Shown here: positions 30,720-41,699 of the stretch, in pieces
How positions within the stretch are numbered: position 1 is the first letter of the stretch
How the letters are laid out: each line of letters opens with the position of its first letter
From: Meghimatium bilineatum
Lineage: Eukaryota; Mollusca; Gastropoda; Stylommatophora; Philomycidae
Direction of reading: 5' to 3'
Assembly (NCBI GenBank): GCA_034231615.1
Contig: CM067310.1
Coordinates: 5,830,010-5,894,009 of the forward strand
Length of the DNA stretch: 64,000 bases
The notes under the pieces: generated by a model
Told to the model about the DNA's origin: nothing
Databases searched by the model: none
What the model saw: only the letters and a program-made list of their open reading frames with translations
Position numbers and translations under genes: made by a program

Positions 30720-31030
30720 GTCTTCCTATCTGGCGTAAGGGAACAATTTTGTATCTATTATCGCCCGGGACCGAAAGGGGAGCAAAGAATAGCAACACTG
30801 TTTACCTTCCATGCATGTCATAAAAGGCGACTAAGGAGGTTATGGGATGGAGTTGGCTGTCCCATCCCATATAGGGTCAGAGACCCAAAGCCATGCTGAA
30901 GTCGGATGTGTCAGGCCAAACGGCGCAGATATCGCAGCAAAGCTGTAAACCATGATACAACACATTCCGTTCTCCTGACTACATCCTGATAATCTGCAGG
31001 AGTTTGAGAACAAACGCAGAAGATGTATCT
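30720..31030 (+). mobile_element. S7 SINE, long copy
   Basis: Follows the whole S7 order: CCGAAAGGGGAGCAAAGAAT, AGCAACACTGTTTACCTTCC, ATGCATGTCATAAAAGGCGA, CTAAGGAGGTTATGGGATGG, CATGCTGAAGTCGGATGTGT, CAGGCCAAACGGCGCAGATA, AAAGCTGTAAACCATGATAC, and the 3' end CAGGAGTTTGAGAACAAACG then CAGAAG. The 5' tRNA-like head is unclear here but is better in the minus copy at 61472-61745. Confidence 0.85.
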
Positions 31031-31479
31031 ATTATACACTGTGACGGTTTATCACCCACTGTGCTCTTGGACTTTGCAGGCCAAAACATGTTTCTGTGGA
31101 GATGGTAATTAGGGATATAGGTTTGGGTCGACTACACCTATATCACATGAGATGTTCCGCTACCAGTGAACTTGTCTCTGGTAATTAGACGTATTGTCCC
31201 TGTGCCTGTCGAATACTGAATCTTGTCTCATTTATAAGCATGATTCCAGTATAGGAAAATCTCGACAGCAGAGTTGGGCCCGGATTCATTCGCCCTCTTA
31301 GCATTCACAACATCGTGAACCCCTCGTCCAAGTCTGAACCTCTACACATATTTAGAAGCACCAGAGACTAAAAGTTTGTTCTTGAGCTGAACAGTGCTTC
31401 AGTACCAATTTCCATGTAGCGTTTTCTCCATTCTACTTGCACGTATCTGTGTTACTGAAATGGATTCAAGGATTTCCAT
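31031..31479. other. no feature seen
   Basis: No coding exon or repeat family is recognised. Slightly GC-richer than average. Confidence 0.4.
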
Positions 31480-31945
31480 TGTGTTTAGCAACATAAAATT
31501 TTCAACTCCTGCGTGATTCCAATATTGACATATGGATGCAAAAGTTGTAAAGCAACATCAGACCTAGAACAAAGACTAAGCAACTTTTAAAAACAAGTGT
31601 CTTAAACGACTACTGAACATTCATTGGTCAGACTTTAATAAATCAAACACAGTTGTCAGGCAAGAAGCAAAACAAGAATATGTATGCACCTATATTAGAA
31701 GGCATCGCTGGAATTACATCGGACATGCACTTCCAATGGATACCAAAAGACTCTCCTGTCAAGCTTTAATGTGTTCACCGAGGGCAAGAGAAAATGAGGA
31801 AGACCAAGAGAAACCCTGCGTAGAACTATTACAAAAGAGTGCTTCACCATCGGTACCAGAAACAATGAAGACCTAAAACAAATTGCAATAAAATGGAGAC
31901 ATGGAAATCTATGACATCCACCCTATGTGCCATCTTTGGCCCAAG
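31480..31945 (+). pseudogene. L-E LINE C-terminal fragment
   Basis: Frameshifted text including IPILTYGCKSCKATSDLEQR-like and KTSVLNDY...HWSDFNKSNTVVRQEAKQE blocks, then a decayed end, KWRHGNLxHPPYVPSLAQEE in one frame and CAIFGPRGITN in another. The terminus (CTATGTGCCATCTTTGGCCC) matches the L-E copy at 35472-35928 (CTATGTGCCAAACTTGGC). Confidence 0.72.
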
Positions 31946-32345
31946 AGGAATAACTAACTAACTAGTACCGTACATGGCGCTGTTCTCTGGTGCTGTGCTG
32001 CACATTTATCTACACATATTAGAACATCGACATTGGGCGCCATTCCAATGCATCTACATTTCTGCTCACTGAGCCATAATGTCTTGCATAAATGTGTGTC
32101 AACAGTGTATGTCGGCACATAAGTGTATGAGATATTGTTTGTCTTTCTGCAACCAATTCTCATTCCATCGGCAGCTTTCACATTCATGAACGTGATCCCT
32201 AATGGTGTTGGCCAGGGACACAGCAACGATTGTTTCCAGGGTACTCAACGAGGGTGTACGTTTAGGATCTTATAAATCTGCTAACCCTAGGTCCGCACGA
32301 GAGAAATGCGGTATCCTTTGCACCCCACTCTGGAGGTGATCTGAC
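31946..32345. other. no feature seen
   Basis: A 90-codon minus frame (32226-31954) has no recognisable domain. No repeat is identified. Confidence 0.4.
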
Positions 32346-33118
32346 AATAAGCTCACCTGTGTAGTCAATAACATAAGCTCACCTGTGTAGTCAATAATGT
32401 AAGCTCACCTGTGTAGTCAATAATGTAAGCTCACCTGTGTAGTCAATAACTTAAGCTCACCTGTGTAGTCAATAACTTAAGCTCACCTGTGTAGTCAATA
32501 ATGTAAGCTCACCTGTGTAGTCAATAATGTAAGCTCACCTGTGTAGTCAATAACTTAAGCTCACCTGTGTAGTCAATAACTTAAGCTCACCTGTGTAGTC
32601 AATAATGTAAGCTCATCTGTGTGGTCAATAACTTAAGCTCACCTGTGTAGTCAATAACTTAAGCTCACCTGTGTAGTCAATAATGTAAGCTCACCTGTGT
32701 AGTCAATAACTTAAGCTCACCTGTGTAGTCAATAATGTAAGCTCACCTGTGTAGTCAATAATGTAAGCTCACCTGTGTAGTCAATAACTTAAGCTCACCT
32801 GTGTAGTCAATAACTTAAGCTCACCTGTGTAGTCAATAACTTAAGCTCACCTGTGTAGTCAATAACTTAAGCTCACCTGTGTAGTCAATAATGTAAGCTC
32901 ACCTGTGTAGTCAATAATGTAAGCTCACCTGTGTAGTCAATAATGTAAGCTCACCTGTGTAGTCAATAATGTAAGCTCACCTGTGTAGTCAATAACATAA
33001 GCTCACCTGTGTAGTCAATAACATAAACTCACCTGTGTAGTCAATAACTTAAGCTCACCTGTGTAGTCAATAACATAAACTCACCTGTGTGGTCAGTAAT
33101 GTAAGCTCATCTGTGTAA
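32346..33118. repeat. 26-bp minisatellite, about 30 copies
   Basis: Unit GTAAGCTCACCTGTGTAGTC then AATAAT. The last bases alternate between AATGTAAG, ACTTAAG and ACATAAG. Runs of the three types are interleaved, so several conversion or unequal-exchange events are recorded. No spacers of unique sequence are present. The edges have more mismatches. Confidence 0.97.
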
Positions 33119-33252
33119 TCTTCTTCTTCAACGTTCGTTCTCAAACTTCTGCAGATTAGCAGGATGTAGGCAGAACGGAATGCATTCTGTCATGGTTTAC
33201 AGCACTGCTGCGATATCTGTGCCTTTGGACCTGACACATCCTACATTTCCTA
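33119..33252 (-). mobile_element. S7 SINE 3' part
   Basis: TCTTCTTCTTCAACGTTCGT, TCTCAAACTTCTGCAGATTA, GCAGGATGTAGGCAGAACGG, GTCATGGTTTACAGCACTGC and TGCGATATCTGTGCCTTTGG: a minus-oriented S7 3' half that starts exactly where the minisatellite ends. Confidence 0.8.
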
Positions 33253-33294
33253 CTGACACCCAAGCTTTCAATCATGGAAGCAATTTTCTGAGTT

Positions 33295-33973
33295 TATAAT
33301 GGATGCTGATTCAGATAAGGAGGGAACTGTGCCGCTCACAGATGCAGATATCACTCCATTAGATGATGTGTTGTTAGAGATAATATTAGTGACACTGATT
33401 CTGCCGGTAGCATGAATGACGACATTTTGGAGGATGAAATTGTTGAAAATTCTCGTGTCCCTTTGGGGTATAGCCATGATTGGCTTAGGAACTTGGATGA
33501 AGTTGTTGGACCTATAGGCATAGCTGATAACCTTAGTGAGGTAGACGTGTTTCGTCTGTTTATTACAGATGATATTCTCAACATGTTGGTAGCTAAATTA
33601 ACGTTACACCAAGCAGGTCAGTTTATAGAAGGGACAGTATGCCGGCGATGAATCTCATTGAAGCTGTAGAAGGAAGTCACAGCTGATGAGATGACAGCCT
33701 TTGTTGCTTTTGTTGGGACTGACCAAATGTTCCTCCTATGATTTATATTGGTGTAACTATGGTCTCCTCAAGATGCCTGGGTTCAGGAATGTCATTATTA
33801 GGAAAAGATTTTTAGCTATTCTTTCATTCCTACACCTTGTAGACAACACAAATTCTGACTGTGAGGTCTGTTCAGATTGATTAAAGAAGTGCCACCAGAC
33901 TCAGTACTTGTGCGCAGCATGTCAGGTCACTCTGTGCCCATATCCCTGCTTCCATAGATATCACAATTACTAA
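33295..33973 (+). pseudogene. internally deleted piggyBac transposase
   Basis: Three pieces of a PGBD-type transposase (DDE_Tnp_1_7 family). (1) An acidic N-terminus and the YSHDWLRNLDEVVGP, EVDVFRLFITDDILNMLV block (about 33390-33615). (2) In shifted frames, EVTADEMTAFVA, GLLKMPGFRNVIIRKRFLAI and LSFLHLVDNTNSD (33670-33863). (3) The C-terminal Cys-rich zinc domain, KKCHQTQYLCAACQVTLC then CFHRYHNY and a stop at 33971-33973. The catalytic DDD core that should lie between (2) and (3) is gone: HLVDN is followed within about 20 residues by the Cys-rich tail. So this is an internal-deletion derivative with further stops, and it is inactive. Terminal repeats and TTAA target copies were not identified. 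Confidence 0.88.
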
Positions 33974-33984
33974 ATTTCAAAACT

Positions 33985-34075
33985 GATTGTATGTCTGAGC
34001 TGCACAACAAGTAGGATAACTGCACAGCCAGTAGGTGTACTCCAGAGCTGCACAGCCAGTGGGTAAATCATTTGT
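33985..34075. repeat. short GCACAGCCAGTAGG repeat
   Basis: GAGCTGCACAACAAGTAGG, CTGCACAGCCAGTAGGTG and GAGCTGCACAGCCAGTGGG: three related units just 3' of the piggyBac stop codon. Confidence 0.7.
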
Positions 34076-34079
34076 GTTT

Positions 34080-34850
34080 GGTTGTTTTTATGTAATTTTT
34101 TTTTAAAAAAGTCCTCACTTCTTCCTAACATCATCCGTAGGACACATATAAAAACCAATTACACACCCATTTGCAGTTTTCAATTCTGCATTTAAATTAT
34201 TTTAAAAGCTCTAATAATAAAAAATTATTGCGCTTTACCAAAACCCATGTCTTATATTTTTTGCGACAAAAAGGTCTTCATCTCTTGCGCAAACCACGGG
34301 TAGGATACATTAAAAAAAACCAATTGCAGACCCATTTGTGGTTCTCAATTGTGCATTTAAATGTGTTGAAATTATTTTAAAAGCTCTAATAATAAACAAG
34401 TTATTGCATTTCCCAAACACCCATGCCTTGTTCTTGTTGGTTTTTTTATTTGCGAAAAAAAGGTCTTCACCTCTTGCGCAAACCTTGGGTAAGATATATT
34501 AAAAAACTAAATACACACCCATTTATGATTTTCAATTCTGCATTTAAATGTGTTGAAATCATTTTTAAGGCTCTAATAATAAAAAGTTATTGTGCTTTCT
34601 AAAAACCCATGTCTTGAAGTTGGTTTTTTGCAAAAAAAAAGGTCTTCGGCTCTTGCTCAAACCTCTGGTAAGATACATAAACAAAAATAATTACACACAC
34701 ATTTATGGTATTCAATTCAGCATTTACATGTGCAAAAAATATTTTAAAATCTTGAATAACAAAAAAAGTTATTGCATTTCCTTAACACCAACCAGAAAAG
34801 ACGCAAAATCTCAAAAAAGAATCCGGTGGCAGGGAGACTTTTTTTAAAAT
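34080..34850. repeat. degenerate ~180-bp tandem array, 4-5 copies
   Basis: AAAGCTCTAATAATAAA recurs at about 34204, 34379 and 34566, with a decayed copy near 34745 (spacing 175, 187, 180). Each unit also has CACACCCATTTGTGGTTTTC, TTCAATTCTGCATTTAAAT and a GTCTTCATCTCTTGCGCAAA block. It is much more diverged than the neighbouring 164-bp satellite, hence older or not being homogenised. Confidence 0.9.
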
Positions 34851-35462
34851 CAGGCTTATTAAAGGTTAACAATCCTATATTAAAATGAATTTTAATTAAG
34901 TAAATTAGATTTTTAGAATATTAATTAGCTTTGGTTGCATCTAACAATAATAGCAATGTAACCAGCAGATTCGTCAAGTATTCACAAACACTAAAATGTA
35001 TGTATTGTTAAATATTATATCGGAAATAATGGAAATATTCCATAATTATAGACTATCCGATACAATGTTAGTTATGCAAATTTGCCGCACTTTTGAATTT
35101 TATTAGCCCTAATTTCATCTGAAGATTAGCACAATGTAATCAACAGTTGCGTCTTGCCTGCGTACACAAAAATATACATTTTCTGTGGTATTGTATTATA
35201 TTTTATAGTTTAATTTAATTTTAACTATGCTAATTAGTAGTCATTTTTAATATTAATAATTTGTTTGCACATAATAAAATTAGAGAAATAGAATCAATAG
35301 ATGAGTCTTGCCTTTGCCAACACAAATATATATAATTTCTGTGGTATTTAATTATATTCAATAGTTTGATAATTTATTTTCATTTTAATTATACTAATTT
35401 GCTGCCATTATTAATATTAATTAGTTTTGCGCGCACCTAAAAATTAGTATAAAATTACACTG

Positions 35463-35937
35463 TATATAATTCAATGCAAGTGTGATTCCATTATTGACAT
35501 ATGGATGTGAAAGTTGGAAATCTACCGTAATAATGGATAAGAAATTAGTTGTCTTCGAGAATAGATGCCTCAGAAAATTCACAAATACTAATTGAAAAGA
35601 TTTCAAATCAAATGACATACAAAGGAGAGGAGACAAAACAAGAATATGTGACGAACATCATCATAAAACGTCGCTGGACATACATCGGCCACATACTTAG
35701 AATGAAGGAAGACAGAATTCCACAACAAGCCTTCATGTGGACACCAGACGGGTAAAGAAAACAGGGAAGACCAAAAACAATGCTCAGAAGAACTGTTATG
35801 AATGAATTAAAATCAACAGGCATAAATGCACAAGACCTGCAATCCTTGGCAACTTATTGACAGGCATGGAGAACTATGACATCCGCCCTATGTGCCAAAC
35901 TTGGCAAAAGAGGAACTGACTGACATAATATATAATT
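35463..35937 (+). mobile_element. L-E LINE fragment inserted in the satellite
   Basis: Insert about 35472-35928 with the direct repeat TATATAATT at 35463-35471 and 35929-35937. Text: SVIPLLTYGCESWKS, VFENRCLRKFTNTN, then a frame with TIIIKRRWTYIGHILRMKED and RIPQQAFMWTPDG, then KKTGKTKNNAQKNCYE in another frame. The tail ends ATGTGCCAAACTTGGC. The short AT-rich repeat could be fortuitous, because satellite monomers contain a similar motif. Confidence 0.8.
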
Positions 35938-36084
35938 AATTTTTATATTTTAAATATTCTATTAGCTGCCATTTTTAATATTAATTAGTTCTGTGCTCAC
36001 CAGAAAAATTATAGAAATAGGATCAACAGTTGCGTCTTGCTTTTGCCAACACAAATATATATAATTTCTGTTGTATTTAATTAT

Positions 36085-36236
36085 ATTCAATAGTTTCTTC
36101 TTCTTCTTCAGCTTTCATTCTCAAACTCTCATTGGATCTCTCTTGTAGCAGGACTACTAGATCTCCAGTAGGATGTAGTCCAGAGAATGGAATGTGTTGT
36201 GTCGCAGTTTTATTTGCGCCAATGATTCAATAGTTT
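36085..36236 (-). mobile_element. S6 element inserted in a satellite monomer, with TSD
   Basis: Insert 36097-36224 (128 bp) with a perfect 12-bp duplication ATTCAATAGTTT (36085-36096, 36225-36236). The plus strand starts with the reversed GAA tail (CTTCTTCTTCTTCAGC). It contains CTCTCTTGTAGCAGGACTAC, AGTAGGATGTAGTCCAGAGA and GTGTCGCAGTTTTATTTGCG. The palindromic core has lost bases, and the element is 5' truncated compared with 45475-45636. Confidence 0.94.
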
Positions 36237-38300
36237 GATAATTTATTTTCATTTTAATTATGCTCATTTTCTGCCATTTTTAATATTATTTAGCTCTGTG
36301 CGTGCCTAAAAATTATAGAAATAGGATCAACAGTTGCGTCTTGATTTTGCCGACACATATATATATAATTTATGTTGTATTTAAATTATATTCAATAGTT
36401 TGATAATTTTCATTTTAATTATGCTAATTTGCAGCCATTTTTAATATTACTTAGTTCTGCGCGCACCTAAAAATTATAGAAATAGTATCAACAGTTGCGT
36501 CTTGCCTTTGCCAACACAAATATATATAATTTCTGTTTTATTTAATTATATTTAATAGTTTCATAATTTATTTTCATTTTAATTATGCTACTTTGCTGCC
36601 ATTTTTAATATTAATTAGTTCTGCGCTCACCTAAAAATTATAGAAATAGTATCAACAGTTGCGTCTTGCCTTTTCCAACACAAATATATATAATTTCTGT
36701 TTTATTTAATTATATTTAATAGTTTCATAATTTATTTTCATTTTAATTATGCTACTTTGCTGCCATTTTTAATATTAGTTAGTTCTGCGCGCACCTAAAA
36801 ATTATAGAAATAGGATCAACAGATGCGCCCTGCCTTTGCCAACACAAATATATATAATTTCTGTGGTATTTAATTATATTTAATAGTTTCATAATTTATT
36901 TTCATTTTAATTATGCTACTTTGCTGCCATTTTTAATATTAGTTAGTTCTGCGCGCACCTAAAAATTATAGAAATAGGATCAACAGATGCGCCCTGCCTT
37001 TGCCAACACAAATATATATATTTCTGTGGTATTTAATTATATTTAATAGTTTCATAATTTATTTTCATTTTAATTATGCTACTTTGCTGCCATTTTTAAT
37101 ATTAGTTAGTTCTGCGCGCACCTAAAAATTATAGAAATAGGATCAACAGATGCGCCCTGCCTTTGCCAACACAAATATATATAATTTCTGTGGTATTTAA
37201 TTATATTTAATAGTTTCATAATTTATTTTCATTTTAATTATGCTACTTTGCTGCCATTTTTAATATTAGTTAGTTCTGCGCGCACCTAAAAATTATAGAA
37301 ATAGGATCAACAGATGCGCCCTGCCTTTGCCAACACAAATATATATAATTTCTGTGGTATTTAATTATATTTAATAGTTTCATAATTTATTTTCATTTTA
37401 ATTATGCTACTTTGCTGCCATTTTTAATATTAGTTAGTTCTGCGCGCACCTAAAAATTATAGAAATAGGATCAACAGATGCGCCCTGCCTTTGCCAACAC
37501 AAATATATATAATTTCTGTGGTATTTAATTATATTTAATAGTTTCATAATTTATTTTCATTTTAATTATGCTACTTTGCTGCCATTTTTAATATTAGTTA
37601 GTTCTGCGCGCACCTAAAAATTATAGAAATAGGATCAACAGATGCGCCCTGCCTTTGCCAACACAAATATATATAATTTCTGTGGTATTTAATTATATTT
37701 AATAGTTTCATAATTTATTTTCATTTTAATTATGCTACTTTGCTGCCATTTTTAATATTAGTTAGTTCTGCGCGCACCTAAAAATTATAGAAATAGGATC
37801 AACAGATGCGCCCTGCCTTTGCCAACACAAATATATATAATTTCTGTGGTATTTAATTATATTTAATAGTTTCATAATTTATTTTCATTTTAATTATGCT
37901 ACTTTGCTGCCATTTTTAATATTAGTTAGTTCTGCGCGCACCTAAAAATTATAGAAATAGGATCAACAGATGCGCCCTGCCTTTGCCAACACAAATATAT
38001 ATAATTTCTGTGGTATTTAATTATATTTAATAGTTTCATAATTTATTTTCATTTTAATTATGCTACTTTGCTGCCATTTTTAATATTAGTTAGTTCTGCG
38101 CTCACCTAAAAATTATAGAAATAGTATCAACAGATGCGTCTTTCCTTTGCCAACACAATATAATGTATGTGGTATTTAATTAAATCCTTATAAATACCTA
38201 AAAATTACAGAAATGGGAACAATTTTGAATAGATGTGTCGGCATGTGTCTTGTCTTCATGAACAAAAAAATGTACAGTTTGTGGGTTGTAATACTTGTAT

Positions 38301-40370
38301 TATTTAAAATAACAAAGATAATTGAGAAATTATCAGCTTAGCTACATTGTGTGGTCACAAGTTTTAATTATATTTTCCTATATTTATGTTTCAAGTAAAA
38401 TATTTTGATGTGAAATTAATTCGACAAAAATACGTTATCTTTTTTTCAGGGTTGACGTACAGACGTGATTGAGGTATCGTTGACTTGCATTTTTAAGGGC
38501 TATCTAACTATATTATTTGTAATTATGTAGCACAATTCTGAAAATTCTGTACAAGCACCTAACTAGTATACAGTAGTGCAGTCTATAACAAATTATGTTA
38601 TGACAAATAACAGAAGATTTCCCATGTCTCTCGTTTCATTAAAATGTGCTTTAGATCTTCTTTGTCGAATTAAATAAGCTTGAACGAATCATGATGTAAA
38701 TATGGAAATCATTGAATCCATTTCTATACACAGATATTTAATTTTTACGATATTAATGTGTTAAAGATCAACCAGTTCTTGATTTAGCAAAACAAAAACA
38801 TACCTGCATTATTTGAACCGGAAGTTAAAGATAGTAGCATTTATTTACCAAGGGACATAGCCGGGCATACACTCCAAAATCAAGGGTGGTAATAAGTATG
38901 AGATATTAATAAATCATCAAAACACACAAATTTTGATCTGACAATTGGCAATATCATTTAAATGAACAACTATAATTTATTTTGCGAGATTGTATGTAAC
39001 TTTTCCCCGTTCTCCTATTTATAAAAACGTTTTTTGAAAGCAATATGCGCGACAATCTTCCCTCACTGTTGTCATGGGTAACAAAATGTGTGGCACATAA
39101 GATTTTGAAGTTTAAGGAATAATGTCCGTATAAGGTTCAGGTTCCCCGCGGAACTTAATACAAAAGTTGGCTCTTGACTTTGTATGGGAACTAGTGTCAG
39201 TAGTCCGTTCGCATGTCTTAGACTCCACCGCGGGGTCAAGGTTCAGCCAGTGTCGAGTCAGCTCGCTCGTCACAGTACCGCTTGGGATCTAGGCTGGTTC
39301 CTCCCCATATGACATGTTAACACAGGACGAAGTCACCGGGGTGAAGTTTTCGGTCGTACGGAATGTTAACAGCATAAACGTGCTCAGCTAAGTGGTGAGC
39401 TATACTTAGCGTCCGAGTGGCTTTCGAATGTCGGCGCCTGCTATGTCATACCGCCTCGAGAGAGGATTACGGGGGTATAGGAGAGCTGCTTAGAAAGTGC
39501 TTCACTCGACTTTTTTGTCATTTTTTAAAACTCTGAAATTGTAGTATCAGTTAAATGTATGAAAAGATACATGAAAACCCATGAAAAGATGTTTTGTAAT
39601 ATTTTGTTTTATTGGACAGAATGCATTTTTTGAAGAAAAATTTTTTTTTTTAAATTAAGAAGAAAAGAATAAGTATTTTGATACATAGTGATAATGTATA
39701 GTTTTTAATGACTCAAGTTCTTAATTATCATATTAGAATTTCGTTAATACAAGAAAACGATTTTTTTATTTTTGAGGAAAAAAATTGCAATTTATGAGTT
39801 TTAAAAACTTAATGGAACATTTATTTCAACAATAACGCACATTCACAATATAAAAACATATATTGTGTTAATTAAAAAAAAAAGCAAACTCAAATTATTT
39901 TGACTTGAATATTTTGACAATATTTTGAAAACATATTTCTCATTAAAATAACAAAAATATGCATTTGTTTATGTGAATGGCAGATATATATGTTAGTTAC
40001 GGTCTCGTAGGAAATTTTGTATCTTCACATCGCTGTCTGATATCTCGCCTGGTTTTGACGTGTCCCGGTTTCTATCAGTTTACTGATAGGCATATAACGA
40101 ACGTGTCACGTGTTTGAATCAATACACTTGGTATAGCTTCGTACAAACGAGAGAACTGTGATCATGTTTGCGAGTCTTGTTTGCATGGTAAGACTAAGCA
40201 CAGGCGAGAGTAAAGGCTTAAATCTATGTATACATAGATCAGTGGTCATAGCGTATTTTCTGTAGACGTATTAAATAAATTCAGAATATTATGTGATTGT
40301 CATGTGTCTTCTGTCAGGGAATCATATAATGAATAAATTATATTTTTGTTTCTGACAATTTGACAAAAAA
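38301..40370. other. unexplained sequence with a GC-richer block
   Basis: AT-rich except 39120-39510, which is clearly GC- and CpG-richer (CCCCGCGGAACTTAATAC, GTCGGCGCCTGCTATGTCAT, ACCGCCTCGAGAGAGGATTA). There is no long open frame, no splice-bounded exon that I can defend, and no snRNA or tRNA signature. Confidence 0.45.
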
Positions 40371-40374
40371 GTTT

Positions 40375-40470
40375 TGACAATTTGTTTCTAGTGAGCAATC
40401 TGATATTGTTTTTCCAAATGATAGTTAGCCTTGACATATTAGCTAAATGCATCTCCAGCCTTAATTTAAA
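40375..40470 (-). mobile_element. L-A LINE thumb-region scrap
   Basis: CTGATATTGTTTTTCCAAAT, GATAGTTAGCCTTGACATAT and ATCTCCAGCCTTAATTT are the reverse of the L-A segment also seen at 1935-2010 (RLEVALASLSRLTVIWKSNI). Confidence 0.65.
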
Positions 40471-40624
40471 GTAACACTTTTGACTAGAAAATCCTTTTAC
40501 TTCTGGATCATTTGACCGTCTATGGAATGGGTCAGCTAACTCAACCCTCAAAACTTTCTTAGTCACCATATACGATGTGCATGTCAGGTAACAGTGCAGC
40601 TAATATTTGATTCCCATTCTGGTT

Positions 40625-40825
40625 CCCGCACCACACGGGCTTACCACTGCTCTATAATACATAGCACAGTACACATCACACGGGCTGACCACTGATCTTT
40701 CATAAATAGCACAGTACACATCACACGGGCTGACCACTGATCTTTCATAAATAGCACAGTACACATCACATGGGCTGACCACTGATCTATCATATATAGT
40801 ACAATCCACATCATACGGGCTGACC
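40625..40825. repeat. 45-bp tandem repeat, 4 copies
   Basis: CACATCACACGGGCTGACCA then CTGATCTTTCATAAATAGCA and CAGTA. The period is a multiple of three, so the minus strand is open (repeated VVSPCDVYCAIYERS-like text) without evidence of being a gene. Confidence 0.93.
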
Positions 40826-40984
40826 ATTACAAGAAAACTTGACTATTGTGTCTTAAATAGTCACTTTGAATTAACATAATGCTTAATTTAAAAAAAAAAA
40901 ATAATTTAGTCACAGTAAACAGAGAACGTTTAAGTTTGCAATCAAAGGGAGATAATAAGAACAATTGTCAATAAATTTGTTTTA

Positions 40985-41502
40985 ACTAATTATTGTCCCC
41001 TTATTAGTTATCATCCCACTGTGGCATACCAGGAAATGAAGAGGCATATAGACTGGCAAAGGATGGAGCAACACAGGGACAAAAAGACCAAGAAATCACC
41101 TACCAAGAAAAGATGACACTCATCAAAACCATTAGGAAATTGACCACCCAAAAGACAATTACCACTATCTCGACAGATCAGAGCAGGTTATTATCTTCTG
41201 CCTCAGAACAAGACACAACTGATTAAACAGCAACTTAAATAGAGTAAGACTGGTCCCTACTCCCTTCAAATCTGTGCCCTTGTTGGCAGGCAGTACAGAC
41301 TGCTGAACATATCCTGCAAGACTGCAATACACTAAACCAGTTAAGTGAATAACACTGGCCCACAGAGATGGATATCCACAGAAAGATGTATGGGAGCACT
41401 GAGGAGCTTTCAAATACAGCAGCATTTATTAAGAAAGCCGGACTTGCTGTGTAGACATGTCAAACTCCGAACGAGAATAAGAAGAAGAAGACTAATTATT
41501 GT
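40985..41502 (+). mobile_element. L-C-type LINE 3' end (RNase H tail) with TSD
   Basis: Insert 40997-41490 (494 bp) between 12-bp direct repeats ACTAATTATTGT (40985-40996, 41491-41502). Coding remnants: the end of RNase H (HCGIPGNEEAYRLAKDGATQ, frameshifted), then TAEHILQDCNTLNQ, HWPTEMDIHRKMYGSTEEL and AAFIKKAGLAV, followed by a stop. The 3' UTR is very short: GTCAAACTCCGAACGAGAAT then AAGAAGAAGAAG. The 5' part is truncated. The GAA tail resembles that of SINE groups S6 and S7. Counterpart: 58206-58985. Confidence 0.93.
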
Positions 41503-41699
41503 GTCAAAATAAAGTGAAGAAATCTACTCCTTCTAAATGTTCAATTTAAACACGAATTAAACAAATAGTTTGTTCTTTTTCTGTTGTATTCATCTGTCTA
41601 AACTGTTGAATATATTATTATGAAAAGCTCATACATAGGTTGACAATGATTATGACCATGTGTAAAAAAAACTGGAAATTAGGATAATATCTCCGTTTG

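Larger units (their letters stand above)
34880..38300. repeat. 164-bp satellite array with homogenised core
   Basis: Monomer about 164 bp. Key segments: CTTTGCTGCCATTTTTAATA, TTAGTTAGTTCTGCGCGCAC, CTAAAAATTATAGAAATAGG, ATCAACAGATGCGCCCTGCC, TTTGCCAACACAAATATATA, TTTCATAATTTATTTTCATT. Starts of AGTTCTGCGCGC at 36781, 36945, 37108 and 37272 show spacing of 164, 163 and 164. About 16 monomers can be recognised. From about 36780 to 38090 they are nearly identical. Those at 34880-35470 and after 38100 are strongly diverged. Two retroelements sit inside the array (35472-35928 and 36097-36224). AT-rich with no open frame. Confidence 0.96.

Noticed and set aside
32346..33118. CRISPR-like regular repeats
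   Set aside because: Units are contiguous with no unique spacers and the context is eukaryotic. This is a minisatellite.
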